Shown here one piece after another: positions 8,734 to 17,995 of a stretch of 64,000 nt of DNA (within the stretch, counting starts at the first letter, position 1; each line of letters begins with the position of its first letter). Origin of the DNA: DATKMK01 sp035541895. Lineage in GTDB: Bacteria > Desulfobacterota > Binatia > HRBIN30 > JACQVA1. The notes under the pieces were generated by a model. The model saw only the letters and a program-made list of their open reading frames with translations. It had not been told where the DNA came from and did not search any database. The position numbers and the translations under genes are program-made. Where the stretch lies: positions 1 to 64,000 of the forward strand of contig DATKMK010000037.1 of NCBI GenBank assembly GCA_035541895.1, given 5' to 3'.

Positions 8734-9843
8734 CTAGAGATCCTCCCGCGCGGCCACCGCCGGCCGCGTCCGCTTGCTTGCAAGCCGGCGACTCAGCGTC
8801 TTCCGATCGATGTCGAGCCAACGCGCCGCGAGCGCCTTATTGCCGCGTGCCAGCGTGAGCGCCGTGGCGGCCAGGGCACACTCGATCGTCGTGAGGAGAT
8901 TGCGCGGTGGAGAGCCGGAGTCCACCGCGCTGGTGAACGCTGCGACCACCCCTTGAATCGCCACATCCATCGTTGGTGTATACGAGGTAACCGGCGGCTC
9001 GACGGGGTCCCGCGCCTCGATCGAATCGATGACGGCATCGCGGGCGAACACCAACGCCCGCTCAATCGTATTGCGGAGTTCGCGCACGTTGCCCGGCCAC
9101 TCGCGCGACTGGAGCTGCATCTGCGCCGTGGTGCTGACCTGGACGTGCGGCGCCCCGAGTTGTCGCAGGAAGTGGCGAACGAGATCAGGAATGTCCTCTC
9201 GGCGTTCCGCAAGCGACGGGACGACGATGGTCGCCACATCGAGCCGGTGAAACAAGTCGCCGCGAAAGTGCCCGGTCGCGACGCGCGCCGTGAGATTTTG
9301 ATTGCTCGCGGCCAGAACCCGCACGTCAACCCGCAGATCTTCTTCGCCGCCGACGCGACGGAAACGCAGGAGTTCGAGCACCCGCAGTAACTTGGCTTGG
9401 ACATCGAGTGGAAGTTCGGAGACTTCGTCGAGGAAAATCGTCCCGCCGTCGGCCAACTCGAACAGGCCCCGGCGCCGGGCACCGGCACCGGTGAAGGCCC
9501 CCCGTTCGTGCCCGAACAACTCGGACTCGGCTAGGTCTCGGGGGAGGGCTGCACAGTTGACCGCCTCGAATGCCGCGAGGCGTCGGCGACTGAGTGCGTG
9601 GATGGCTTCGGCGACGAGCTCTTTGCCGCTGCCTGATGGCCCCATGATCAACGTCCGGACATCGCGCATGGCCACGGCCTGTACGCGTCGTCGTAAGCGC
9701 TGGATGGCCGTGCTGCGGCCAACCAGCCGGCCCAGCGGCGGGGCGACGACCGTGGAATCAAATTGGCCGTCGGTCCACTCCGTTGGGGGGCTCATGGAGT
9801 TGCGGCCGGCGAGATTTGAGCTGATCGACTGGGCCCACGGCAC
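8734..9843 (-). CDS. Sigma54-dependent transcriptional activator without receiver domain
   Basis: Bacterial enhancer-binding protein of 369 residues. The AAA+ domain starts about residue 40: Walker A GPSGSGKE, sigma54-contact loop GAFTGA, Walker B GGTIFLDEVSELP, and EWPGNVRELRNTIERA. A C-terminal Fis-type helix-turn-helix follows (NKALAARWLDIDRKTLSRRL). There is almost no N-terminal sensory domain, so it should be controlled by a partner or by its amount. The GTG at 9843 has AGGA upstream; an ATG at 9795 is an alternative. It lies 9 bases after the LuxR-type regulator gene, probably in one operon. Confidence 0.9.
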   Translation of the reverse strand: MPWAQSISSNLAGRNSMSPPTEWTDGQFDSTVVAPPLGRLVGRSTAIQRLRRRVQAVAMRDVRTLIMGPSGSGKELVAEAIHALSRRRLAAFEAVNCAALPRDLAESELFGHERGAFTGAGARRRGLFELADGGTIFLDEVSELPLDVQAKLLRVLELLRFRRVGGEEDLRVDVRVLAASNQNLTARVATGHFRGDLFHRLDVATIVVPSLAERREDIPDLVRHFLRQLGAPHVQVSTTAQMQLQSREWPGNVRELRNTIERALVFARDAVIDSIEARDPVEPPVTSYTPTMDVAIQGVVAAFTSAVDSGSPPRNLLTTIECALAATALTLARGNKALAARWLDIDRKTLSRRLASKRTRPAVAAREDL

Positions 9844-9852
9844 GTGTGTGTC

Positions 9853-10509
9853 CTACATGCCCGCGGCCCGCCGTTCAGTTGCGAGCGAAAGCAACTCGGG
9901 AGCGAGTGCCGACAGCTCCACACGGGTTCGAATGCCGAGCTTGCCGTAGATGTTGGTGAGATTGACCTTGACGGTCTTTTCGGCGATCCCGATCAGATTG
10001 GCGATCTGTGCGTTGCGGAGCCCGGCGGCGACGTGTTCGACGATCTGGGTCTCGCGCGGGGTGAGCGGACGGATGTGACCGAACCAGTGCGGCCGCAGGG
10101 TGGCGGCGTTGAGCCGGTCCATCGCGGGCGCGATCTCGGACAACGAGTGGACGATCGCGTCCGGCCGTAGACGACGGGCAAAGTGTTCGAAGCTGATGTG
10201 CCCGAGCCCAGTCATGACGACCACGCGCGCAGCCGGCATGCGTCCGCGGACATCCGCAAACAGTGCCAGGGGATGCAAGGAGCCGTCGCAGCATGAGAGG
10301 ACCAGGACGGCGCGGCGATCCTCGTGCAGGCAGTCGACAATTGCGGCCGCATCGGGCGGCAGGCGGCGCGGGAGCAGGCGCGGTTGGGACTCGCCCAGCC
10401 GCATCGTCAGTATCTCGCGACACGACTGGTGCAGGTCGGTGACGATCACCGGCACGCGAGACCATGGTGTGGCGCTACGATTCGCCCTGGTCGGATTATG
10501 TAGATTCAT
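9853..10509 (-). CDS. LuxR-type regulator with degenerate receiver-like domain
   Basis: The C-terminal LuxR helix-turn-helix is clear: LTPRETQIVEHVAAGL, then IAEKTVKVNLTNIYGKLGI. The N-terminal part (about residues 20-120) is as long as a receiver and has alternating strands and helices, but I see no clear phosphorylatable Asp in the expected place. The ATG at 10509 is chosen because it follows a strong GGGGGAGG ribosome site; an upstream GTG at 10560 is possible. It precedes a sigma54 activator by 9 bases, and the two may act together. Confidence 0.85.
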   Translation of the reverse strand: MNLHNPTRANRSATPWSRVPVIVTDLHQSCREILTMRLGESQPRLLPRRLPPDAAAIVDCLHEDRRAVLVLSCCDGSLHPLALFADVRGRMPAARVVVMTGLGHISFEHFARRLRPDAIVHSLSEIAPAMDRLNAATLRPHWFGHIRPLTPRETQIVEHVAAGLRNAQIANLIGIAEKTVKVNLTNIYGKLGIRTRVELSALAPELLSLATERRAAGM

Positions 10510-10773
10510 CGCCTCCCCCCCGTTTCGTCTGTCGGCCACGAAGATGTGGGCCTGCACCACTGCATTCCAACAGCCGTGCCGCTCGCACCGTGCTCGTCGC
10601 GCGTGCGGCGGTGCGCGACTCGCGGGAACGCGGTGCCAACAGCCGGTAGCACTGCGAATCCGGCAGGGGGCCTAAGTTCCTAGAAATAGGGATGTTCGGC
10701 GCGCTGCGTTGGGGTGGCAGCGCGAGTACTCAAGGGTGGCGGAGAGGTCGCAAGCTAGGCCAACGATGCGGCG

Positions 10774-11235
10774 TCAGTAGACGCCGCCGAGCTTGCTGTG
10801 ATCCCAACTGCTGACTCGCTCCGGTACCACCCGGATCAGTACACGCTTGCGAGCCTGCGCACGCATGGCGTCTTCGATTCCAGGCTGCAAGGCACCGCCC
10901 ATCTTCTGGTGAATCCGTACCAGCGTCTGCACGCAGCGCTCGACATCGGGGATGATCTCTGCCCGTCCGCGAATCAACACGCCGCGGAGTTGATCGTAGG
11001 TAGTTCCCGACTCGACGAGCAACGCGACCCTGGGGTTGCGCTGCAGGTTCAAGGTCTTTTGCGACTTCCCGTAGGTGGTCATGATGATGCTACCGTCGGG
11101 GTCAACGGCGTACCACATTGCGACCGAGTGCGGATATCCGTGCTGGTCGATGGAGGTCAAGATGATCGTCTCTGCGGTCGCGACGAAGCGTTTCTGCTCT
11201 TCCAGCGTCATCGCGATCTGATTGCGTCGATTCAT
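10774..11235 (-). CDS. PPOX-class flavin or F420-binding oxidoreductase
   Basis: A 153-residue split-barrel protein of the pyridoxamine 5'-phosphate oxidase superfamily. The pattern IILTSIDQHGYPHSVAMWYAVD, then IIMTTYGKSQKTLNLQRNPRVALLVE and LRGVLIRGRAEII matches the group that includes F420-dependent enzymes. Substrate and cofactor are not certain. An F420-type FrhB-like gene elsewhere in the window makes F420 plausible. A GGGAG ribosome site lies upstream of the ATG. Confidence 0.82.
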   Translation of the reverse strand: MNRRNQIAMTLEEQKRFVATAETIILTSIDQHGYPHSVAMWYAVDPDGSIIMTTYGKSQKTLNLQRNPRVALLVESGTTYDQLRGVLIRGRAEIIPDVERCVQTLVRIHQKMGGALQPGIEDAMRAQARKRVLIRVVPERVSSWDHSKLGGVY

Positions 11236-11259
11236 CTCCGCGCGTCTCCCTTCAAAAGT

Positions 11260-12276
11260 TCAGCGGATGGTCGGCACCGCGCGCTGCAAAGCGGCTTGCT
11301 GGATGCGTTTGGAGAGCGTCCACCGACCGCTAAGGACGGCGGCAGTTGCCGCGAGGAACCCGCCTCCGACGGCCTTCACGGCCATGGTCTGCGCGAGCGG
11401 CACGCCCTGGCTTCGAGTGAGCTGCGCGGCCACCGTCACGATTAACCAAACACCACCCGCAAGGCATGCGGCGGCGGCGAGCTGCTGCCACAACGGCCGG
11501 ACTGACTGGTTGCGCACGACCGTCGGTGTCAGCCCGGCGGCGAAGTCCGTCTCGACCTCCGGAACAACGGGCAGGGCCGTGAACAGGCAGATCATGAGGG
11601 CGCTGGTGCTGAGATCGTGACGCAACTCCTCAATCGACACGAACACATCGGTGTGGCCCGGCCCTTGGTGGTAGAGCATCCAGGCAAAGATGGCGTTGAG
11701 GGCAACGTTGATCAGAGCCCACGGGGCAGCAATGTAGCGCCCGAGATAGTGGAACGTCGAGGTGACCCGCGGGCGCACACCACCGAGGTGGTAGTGGAAC
11801 CTCCGGAATTCCCTGTCGGCGACCGTCACCGCGAGCACAAGCGTTGCCGCGGCCCCAATCCCTCCCATGACGACCGACGTTGCTCGGTCCGAAAGATTCT
11901 CCGGCAGAAAGAGACCCCCCATCAGCGTGATGGGCACCAGCATCGCTGCCAAAGGTAAGCCGCTGCGAATCGAGACGAGCCAGACATTTGCCGGAGGTGG
12001 CGGCGCGGCCCCGGGGATCGGCGGCGCGGTGAAGCGCCCGATGAGATACTGGGCGCGCAAGTTGACGACTGCACCTTGCGTCGCAAGGATGCTGCTCACA
12101 AAGGGCGTCAGGGTGAAGAAGTACAGAGCGCCCTCGCGAGACAACCCGGTGTCTTCGGCGAAATGGTCGTGTACGAGACCGCCGAGACTGAACAAGATCA
12201 CGAACCACACGACTGCGTTGCCGAGCGCGAAGATCCACCGGAACGACGGGTAACTAAAACGGAAGCGCGCAGTCAT
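11260..12276 (-). CDS. Polytopic membrane protein of unknown function
   Basis: Not recognised. The 338-residue protein has about seven hydrophobic spans, starting near residue 15 (WIFALGNAVVWFVILFSL). A Pro/Ala-rich loop (PPIPGAAPPPPANVW) sits near residues 85-100. A conserved-looking charged segment, DREFRRFHYHLGGVRPR, lies near the middle. It is transcribed away from the cytochrome c gene, and the 118 bases between their starts hold a sigma70-type promoter with a palindrome for the other gene. Confidence 0.7.
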   Translation of the reverse strand: MTARFRFSYPSFRWIFALGNAVVWFVILFSLGGLVHDHFAEDTGLSREGALYFFTLTPFVSSILATQGAVVNLRAQYLIGRFTAPPIPGAAPPPPANVWLVSIRSGLPLAAMLVPITLMGGLFLPENLSDRATSVVMGGIGAAATLVLAVTVADREFRRFHYHLGGVRPRVTSTFHYLGRYIAAPWALINVALNAIFAWMLYHQGPGHTDVFVSIEELRHDLSTSALMICLFTALPVVPEVETDFAAGLTPTVVRNQSVRPLWQQLAAAACLAGGVWLIVTVAAQLTRSQGVPLAQTMAVKAVGGGFLAATAAVLSGRWTLSKRIQQAALQRAVPTIR

Positions 12277-12340
12277 CGCGACACAAAACGGCGGCCAACC
12301 TAGAAGATGGACGCCTGCGAGTCAAAGTGGCGCGCGCGAC

Positions 12341-12370
12341 TTGACCGCCCGGATTCGATCCGGTTCTAAT
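12341..12370 (+). promoter_or_regulatory. Sigma70-type promoter with a palindrome in its spacer
   Basis: TTGACC (12341-12346), 18-base spacer, TCTAAT (12365-12370). The spacer contains the perfect palindrome CCGGAT-TCG-ATCCGG at 12349-12363, between the two promoter elements, where a bound regulator would block or reshape polymerase binding. It lies 25 bases upstream of the cytochrome c start. No protein is known to bind it here. Confidence 0.55.
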
Positions 12371-12394
12371 CGCGGCGTTTTGGAGGAGATCTGA

Positions 12395-12724
12395 ATGCGG
12401 CGCGCTATCGTGAATGGTGGTTTGATTTTGGTGCTCACCGGCGAGGCGTTGGCCGGGGACGTCAGCAAGGGCCAGGCGTTATTTGCCGCTCGCTGCTCGT
12501 TTTGCCACGGCCCGGAAGGAAAGGGCGACGGTCCGGTCGGCGCCGCGTTGAAGCCGCCGCCGACCAACCTTGCGAGCTCGGAGTACTGGAGAAACGCCAA
12601 TCTCCAGCGCGTGCGCGAGGTCCTCAAGAACGGAAAATCCGGAACCGCGATGCCGCCGTCACAGCTGTCTGCCGAGGAGATTGAAGACGTGGTGGCGTAT
12701 TTGGAAACGCTACCGCGAAAATGA
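12395..12724 (+). CDS. Small class I cytochrome c, periplasmic
   Basis: A 109-residue precursor with a signal peptide (to about residue 20, cut near LAG) and one haem-binding motif CSFCH at about residues 34-38. The usual distal Met is probably in KSGTAMPPSQLS, followed by the family end EIEDVVAYLETLP. It should carry electrons in the periplasm, but partners cannot be named from context. A GGAGGAG ribosome site precedes the ATG. It converges with the TPR gene, 13 bases apart. Confidence 0.92.
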   Translation: MRRAIVNGGLILVLTGEALAGDVSKGQALFAARCSFCHGPEGKGDGPVGAALKPPPTNLASSEYWRNANLQRVREVLKNGKSGTAMPPSQLSAEEIEDVVAYLETLPRK

Positions 12725-12737
12725 AGCTCGATTAGTC

Positions 12738-13400
12738 CTATTGCTGAAGCTGACCGAGGAGTTGCTCTGCTTCGGCCCGTTTGCGAGTCCGCCCCTGTTG
12801 CTCGGCCAATTCGACGGCGGTGCGCAGCAGCGAAACCGCCTTGGGCTCTTGTCCCATGTCTTGATACACGCGCGCCAATTCAATCCGCGCGCCGACCGCG
12901 GTCGGATCGATCTCGATCGACTGCTGCAAGTATCGTTCAGCCTTGGAGAGGCTGCCGCCCAGCAGCGTCGGCAATTGACGGGCGAGTCCCCCCTTGGACG
13001 CCAGCGCGTCGGAGTGGCGCGGATTGAGTTCCAGCGTCCGGTCCAGTTCGCGGTTGATCTTGAGGAGATTGAACGGATTCGGGGTGGCGCCGTGCTCGAG
13101 CATCAGGCGCCCCATGGTGGCGAACACGGCGAAGTGGGCGTCGGCGTTGCGATCGTCGAGCGCGACGGCCTGACGAGCGAAGCCGAGGCCTTGCGTGTAA
13201 CATTCCGCCTTCGATGGCGGATCGCCTTCTTCAGCCAGCTTCAACAAGTCCAGGGATCGCTGCGCCAACTCGGCACTCTTGGCCGGGTCGCGCGCGACAC
13301 TCGCTTCGGCCGCTCGCTGGGCCGATACCCGAGCGGCCGTGCACAGCGTGGCCACAAAGATTGCCACAAGGATTTTCGCGCGCCGACTCACGCGAAGCAC
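12738..13400 (-). CDS. Exported TPR-repeat protein
   Basis: The 220-residue product has an N-terminal signal (RRAKILVAIFVATLCTAARVSAQ, cut near residue 28) and helical repeats: AVALDDRNADAHFAVFATMGRLML, TLELNPRHSDALASKGGLA and SIEIDPTAVGARIELARVYQDMG, which read as TPR units. It resembles periplasmic or outer-membrane-associated TPR proteins. The partner is unknown. Its start is divergent from uvrC across a gap that holds a 24-base perfect palindrome. Confidence 0.8.
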   Translation of the reverse strand: MLRVSRRAKILVAIFVATLCTAARVSAQRAAEASVARDPAKSAELAQRSLDLLKLAEEGDPPSKAECYTQGLGFARQAVALDDRNADAHFAVFATMGRLMLEHGATPNPFNLLKINRELDRTLELNPRHSDALASKGGLARQLPTLLGGSLSKAERYLQQSIEIDPTAVGARIELARVYQDMGQEPKAVSLLRTAVELAEQQGRTRKRAEAEQLLGQLQQ

Positions 13401-13425
13401 TCTTATCAGACGCGATCACGGCGAG

Positions 13426-13449
13426 CAACGTCTTTTCGCGAAGACGTTG
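13426..13449. repeat. 24-base perfect inverted repeat between TPR gene and uvrC
   Basis: CAACGTCTT at 13426-13434 and AAGACGTTG at 13441-13449 are exact reverse complements separated by six bases. It lies 26 bases from the start of the minus-strand TPR gene and upstream of the uvrC promoter, so it could be an operator serving either direction. Confidence 0.6.
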
Positions 13450-13471
13450 GCGTCGGGTCCTATTCGACGGC

Positions 13472-13499
13472 TTGGCGTCGAGAGCGGCCGAGCTATAAT
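13472..13499 (+). promoter_or_regulatory. Promoter of uvrC
   Basis: A perfect -10 box TATAAT (13494-13499) with TTGGCG 16 bases upstream (13472-13477). Transcription would start near 13506, giving a leader of about 24 bases before the uvrC ATG at 13530. Confidence 0.6.
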
Positions 13500-13529
13500 C
13501 CACGCGCGTAGATCTCAACTCGGATACGG

Positions 13530-15458
13530 ATGGAGTCGCAGGAGGAATCGAGCGCAGCCGCGGAGGTCGTTGATGCGCCTCCGGCTCCGGCTGCTGTTGA
13601 AGCGAAGTTGGCGACCCTTCCCGCCGCGCCGGGCGTCTACTTGCTGCGGGACAAGCACGGGAAGGTGATCTACGTCGGCAAGGCGGTAAACCTCCGCAGC
13701 CGGGTGCGGACGTACTTTCGCGGCGGCGACGAACGCGTGCAGGTGCGTTTCCTCGTGCAGCGCGTGACGGACTTCGACACCCTCGTCACGGCGAACGACA
13801 AGGAGGCCTTGATCCTCGAGAACAATCTGATCAAGCAGTACAAGCCGCGCTACAACATTCGGCTGAAGGACGACAAGTCGTACGTCAGCGTCAAGGTAAC
13901 GGTGCAGCAAGCGTGGCCGCGGATCGTGGTCACGCGCAAGATCGTGAAAGATGGCAGCAAGTATTTCGGCCCCTTCTCGTCGGCGGCCGGCGTGCGTGAG
14001 ACGCTCGACACCATTCGGAAGGTGATCCCGTTGCGCACGTGCAGCGACGGGGTGTTTCGGAATCGTTCGCGCCCGTGTTTGGAGTATCAGATCAAGCGCT
14101 GCCTCGCGCCGTGTTGCCTGCCGGTCGACCCGAATGTCTACCAACAGCATCTGCGCGAGGCGATGCTGTTGCTGGAAGGCAAGAGTCAGCAACTGGTGCG
14201 ACAATTGCGGGAGGAGATGCAAGCGGCGGCGGTCGCGCTGCGCTTTGAAGATGCGGCGCGCATCCGCGATCAGATCAAGACCATCGAGAAAACCCAGGAG
14301 CCGCAGCAGGCGCTGTCGCACTGGGGCGGCGATCAGGACATCTTCGGTCTCTACCGTGAAGGCGGCTTCATCGAGGCGCAGGTGTTGTTCGTTCGCAGCG
14401 GGAAGCTCACGGGTAACCAAGCGTATCAGTTCGCCGACTTCGAGTTTCCCGACATCGATGTGTTCGCGGAACTGTTGACACAGTTTTATCAAGGCGATCG
14501 CTACGTCCCCGACGAGATTCTCTTACCGGTCGACCTGGACGACGCGGCAACGCGCGCAGAATACCTGAGCGAACGCAAAGGGCGCAGCATCAGCATCATG
14601 CGACCGCAGCGCGGCGACAAGGTCCGGCTGATCGAAATGGCGAGCGAGAATGCGCGCCAAAGCTTTCACGCCCGCCGCGATGCCGACTATCAGCACGATC
14701 GCATGCTCGAGGAATTGCGCGCCAAGCTGCACTTGCGCAATGCGCCGAAGCGCATCGAGTGCTTCGACATCTCGAATATCCAGGGCAGTCTCGCAGTCGG
14801 CTCGATGGTGACCTTTGACGAGGGCGAACCCGATCGGGCGCGGTACCGTCGGTTTCGCATCAAAACCGTCAGCGGAGCGGACGACTTCGGCATGATGTAC
14901 GAGGTCCTCACGCGTCGATATGGCCGCGCCAAGCGCGACGGCGATCTTCCGGATCTCCTCGTGGTCGATGGGGGCATCGGCCAACTCAACGTCGCCGTCC
15001 AGGTGCTGCGCGAGCTGGAACTCAGCGAAGTCGACGCGGTCGGATTGGCGAAGATGCGCGTCGAGAGTGATCCGCGCGCCAGCGAGGTGCGTCATAGCGA
15101 GGAACGCGTGTTTCTTCCTGGCCGCAAGAACCCCGTCATCTTACGGCGGAACTCGACGGCGTTGTTTCTGCTCCAGCGCGTGCGCGATGAAGCCCATCGC
15201 TTTGCGATCACCTATCATCGGGCCTTGCGACGCAGGGAGCGCCTGCGCTCCGCGCTCGACGCCATTCCGGGCATCGGCAGCGAGCGGCGTAAGCGATTGT
15301 TGCGGCACTTTGGCAGCGTGCGCCGCTTGCGCCAGGCGACCCCCGCACAGATCGCTGAGGTCACCGGCATCTCGTCGGTGTTGGCCGAGATCATTCATCG
15401 CCACCTGCGCGCGACGTACGCGCCGGATTCACGGCCAGGCGAATCTGACGGTGGATGA
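13530..15458 (+). CDS. uvrC: Excinuclease ABC subunit C
   Basis: Makes the two incisions flanking DNA damage in nucleotide excision repair, with UvrA and UvrB. The GIY-YIG nuclease domain is at about residues 34-64 (APGVYLLRDKHGKVIYVGKA). A UVR domain near residues 215-255 (LRFEDAARIRDQI) and an RNase H-like UvrC nuclease domain (ECFDISNIQG, VVDGGIGQL) follow. A tandem helix-hairpin-helix region closes the protein (IPGIGSERRKRLLRHFGSV). At 642 residues it is complete. uvrB is in the same window about 45 kb away. Confidence 0.98.
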   Translation: MESQEESSAAAEVVDAPPAPAAVEAKLATLPAAPGVYLLRDKHGKVIYVGKAVNLRSRVRTYFRGGDERVQVRFLVQRVTDFDTLVTANDKEALILENNLIKQYKPRYNIRLKDDKSYVSVKVTVQQAWPRIVVTRKIVKDGSKYFGPFSSAAGVRETLDTIRKVIPLRTCSDGVFRNRSRPCLEYQIKRCLAPCCLPVDPNVYQQHLREAMLLLEGKSQQLVRQLREEMQAAAVALRFEDAARIRDQIKTIEKTQEPQQALSHWGGDQDIFGLYREGGFIEAQVLFVRSGKLTGNQAYQFADFEFPDIDVFAELLTQFYQGDRYVPDEILLPVDLDDAATRAEYLSERKGRSISIMRPQRGDKVRLIEMASENARQSFHARRDADYQHDRMLEELRAKLHLRNAPKRIECFDISNIQGSLAVGSMVTFDEGEPDRARYRRFRIKTVSGADDFGMMYEVLTRRYGRAKRDGDLPDLLVVDGGIGQLNVAVQVLRELELSEVDAVGLAKMRVESDPRASEVRHSEERVFLPGRKNPVILRRNSTALFLLQRVRDEAHRFAITYHRALRRRERLRSALDAIPGIGSERRKRLLRHFGSVRRLRQATPAQIAEVTGISSVLAEIIHRHLRATYAPDSRPGESDGG

Positions 15459-15476
15459 ACGCGGCTCTCCGCCCGG

Positions 15477-17963
15477 ATGGCGATGCAAGCGACACGCGCG
15501 GGTAGATCGGCTTCGCTGCCGCCCCTCGTGGTGCTCACCGTCGGGCTACTGTCGGGTCAACTGCTGGCTGGCGGTTGCATGGTTGCGACGACGGGCGTCG
15601 CGGTCGCCCTTGCGGCTGCGGGGTTGCTCGCGGCCGTCTGGCGACCGGTGCGTCTGCTGGCGATGGCCGCGCTTGTCGCGGTGTGGGGCAACTGGTCGAC
15701 GGCACGTCAGTTGTGGCCGGCGCTGCCGCACGAACATATCGCGACGTACGCCAAGGTCGGGCGAGGGGATTCGGTGGCACTCGAGGCGACGGTGGCCGGC
15801 GATCCGAGTACACGGGATCGCCAGATCCGTCTGGTCCTCGAGACGACACGCAGCGGTGCCGACGGTGGCTGGCATCCGGTGTTCGGCTCGATTCTGCTGA
15901 CGGTTCGTGATCCGCAGCGCGCGTGGCTGGCGGGAGATACCGTGCGCGCGCGACTTGCGCTCCGCCGGCCGCGGAATTTTGGAAACCCGGGCGAGTTCGA
16001 CTACGAAGCCTATCTCGCACGACGCGGGCTGTACGTGACCGCCTTTCTCGCCGACGATGCGGCACTTGAATTGGTGGATCGTGTGCCGGACAGCCCGTGG
16101 CTGATCCGTTGGCGGCGCGGTGTTGGGGCGCTGATCAACGACACGCTGCCGCCACCCGAGCGCGAGGTCCTGCGCGCGTTGATCATCGGCGATGCGGCGG
16201 CAGTGCCGGCACCGCTGCAGCGGGCATTCGTCAACGCCGGTGTAAATCACGTGCTGTCGATATCGGGGCTCCACGTCGGCATGGTTGCCGCGATCGGATA
16301 CGCGCTATGGCGCTGGCTGCTGGGGCGCAGCCGGTGGCTGCTGCTACGGGCCAATGTGCCGAAGTTGTCCGTCACGGCGGGCGCGATGTTCGTCCTGTTG
16401 TATGCCGGCATCGCCGGCAGCAACCCGGCCACGCTGCGGTCGGTGATCATGGTGCTGGTCTTCGTTGGTGGCGTGCTCGTGAATCGGCAGCGGGACTTTC
16501 TCGTCAGTCTGGCAGCGGCGGCGCTGCTGATCAGCCTCATCGAGCCCGGTGCCGTCTTGGATGTGTCGTTTCAGCTCTCGTTCGTCGCGGTACTCTTCCT
16601 GGTGCTGATGATGACGCGATTCGCACGATGGTGGCGTCACTGGGAAGACCGACATCTGGTTCGCTTGCGCCGCGGTGTGATCCGCTGGCTGCGGCCGGCG
16701 GCTGCGTATCTGGCCGTGTCGGCGAGTGCGTTGGTCGGAACGGCACCGCTGACCGCGTTTCACTTCAACCAAGTGTCGTGGATCGCGCTGTTAGCCAACG
16801 CGGTGGTGGTGCCGTTGCTGGGTACCGTCGCGGTCGCGTGCGGTCTGGCGGCCGCATTGCTATTTCCCGTTTCGACGACACTGGCACGCGCGGCCGTCAT
16901 CGCGGCATGGCCGGGTCTGTGGCTTGGGGACCGCGCCGTGGAGTTGTTCGCAGCCGTGCCCCATGCGGCGTTGCGCATTGTGTCACCGACGGTCTTCGAG
17001 CTGGGTCTTCTCTATGGAGCGTTGCTGACGGCGCTGTGCGTGAGCGGACGGGCGCGGCGTGCCGGCTTGGGATTGATTAGCGTACTCGCGCTTGCAGACG
17101 GCTCATGGTGGTACTGGGAACGAATGCATCACCGCGATCTGCGCGTCACGTTCCTCAGCGTCGGGCAGGGTGACAGCGCGGTCGTGGAATGCCCACCCGA
17201 TACGGTCATGGTGATTGACGGCGGTGGAGTTGGCGACGGGTCCTTCGATGTCGGGGAGCGGCTCATCGCTCCGTACCTGTGGAGTCGCAAGATCGCGGGC
17301 GTCGACATCATGGCCATGAGTCACCCGCAGTGGGATCATTACGGAGGGCTGACGTTTGTGGCGCGCGAATTCGCACCACGAGAATTCTGGTCGACGGGCG
17401 ATGTCGCCGCCACCAGCGTGCACTTCGCCGCACTGCAAGCCGCACTCGACGAAGGCCAAGTCGCGCGCGTGACATTGACTGCGAATATGCAGCGACACTG
17501 CGGCGACGTGCTAGTGCGGGTCCTCAGCCCGGCGGCGGCGAAATCGGTGTCGGTAAACGACCGTTCGTTGGTTCTTCAACTGGAGTATGCGGGTCGTCGG
17601 GTCCTGTTTCCAGGGGATATCGAGCGCGATGCTGAAGCGGCAATTGTGGCGGCGACGGACGGGCAGCTCACCAGCGCGATCTTAAAGGTTCCGCACCACG
17701 GCAGTGCGACGTCGAGTACGCCGGCGTTCGTTGCCGCGGTCGCGCCGCGCTGGGCGGTCGCCTCGGTCGGGCTGGCGAATCGCTTTGGATTTCCGCACGT
17801 CGGCACGCTGCGGACCTACGCCGAACATGCGGTAAAGATGCTGCGAACCGATCTGGATGGCGCCGTGACCACGAGCATCGATGTCGCTGGACGCACGGTG
17901 GTGCAGACCCATCGCCGCCGAGATCCGCGGGGGGGCGCCGCGGAAACGCTCGACGATCGTTGA
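15477..17963 (+). CDS. comEC: DNA internalization protein ComEC/Rec2
   Basis: Inner-membrane channel for single-stranded DNA uptake in natural transformation. The 828-residue product has N-terminal membrane spans, a soluble OB-like region (about 90-190), the Competence domain (LRALIIGD, VLSISGLHVGM, FVLLYAGIAGSNPATLRS) and a C-terminal metallo-beta-lactamase domain (LSVGQGDSAVVECPP, MSHPQWDHYGG, VPHHGSATSS). The metal motif reads HPQWDH rather than HxHxDH; ComEC proteins vary here. It starts 18 bases after uvrC. No other competence gene is in view. Confidence 0.95.
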   Translation: MAMQATRAGRSASLPPLVVLTVGLLSGQLLAGGCMVATTGVAVALAAAGLLAAVWRPVRLLAMAALVAVWGNWSTARQLWPALPHEHIATYAKVGRGDSVALEATVAGDPSTRDRQIRLVLETTRSGADGGWHPVFGSILLTVRDPQRAWLAGDTVRARLALRRPRNFGNPGEFDYEAYLARRGLYVTAFLADDAALELVDRVPDSPWLIRWRRGVGALINDTLPPPEREVLRALIIGDAAAVPAPLQRAFVNAGVNHVLSISGLHVGMVAAIGYALWRWLLGRSRWLLLRANVPKLSVTAGAMFVLLYAGIAGSNPATLRSVIMVLVFVGGVLVNRQRDFLVSLAAAALLISLIEPGAVLDVSFQLSFVAVLFLVLMMTRFARWWRHWEDRHLVRLRRGVIRWLRPAAAYLAVSASALVGTAPLTAFHFNQVSWIALLANAVVVPLLGTVAVACGLAAALLFPVSTTLARAAVIAAWPGLWLGDRAVELFAAVPHAALRIVSPTVFELGLLYGALLTALCVSGRARRAGLGLISVLALADGSWWYWERMHHRDLRVTFLSVGQGDSAVVECPPDTVMVIDGGGVGDGSFDVGERLIAPYLWSRKIAGVDIMAMSHPQWDHYGGLTFVAREFAPREFWSTGDVAATSVHFAALQAALDEGQVARVTLTANMQRHCGDVLVRVLSPAAAKSVSVNDRSLVLQLEYAGRRVLFPGDIERDAEAAIVAATDGQLTSAILKVPHHGSATSSTPAFVAAVAPRWAVASVGLANRFGFPHVGTLRTYAEHAVKMLRTDLDGAVTTSIDVAGRTVVQTHRRRDPRGGAAETLDDR

Positions 17964-17995
17964 CACTCTCCGGCACGGGGTCTATGGTTTTTGCC

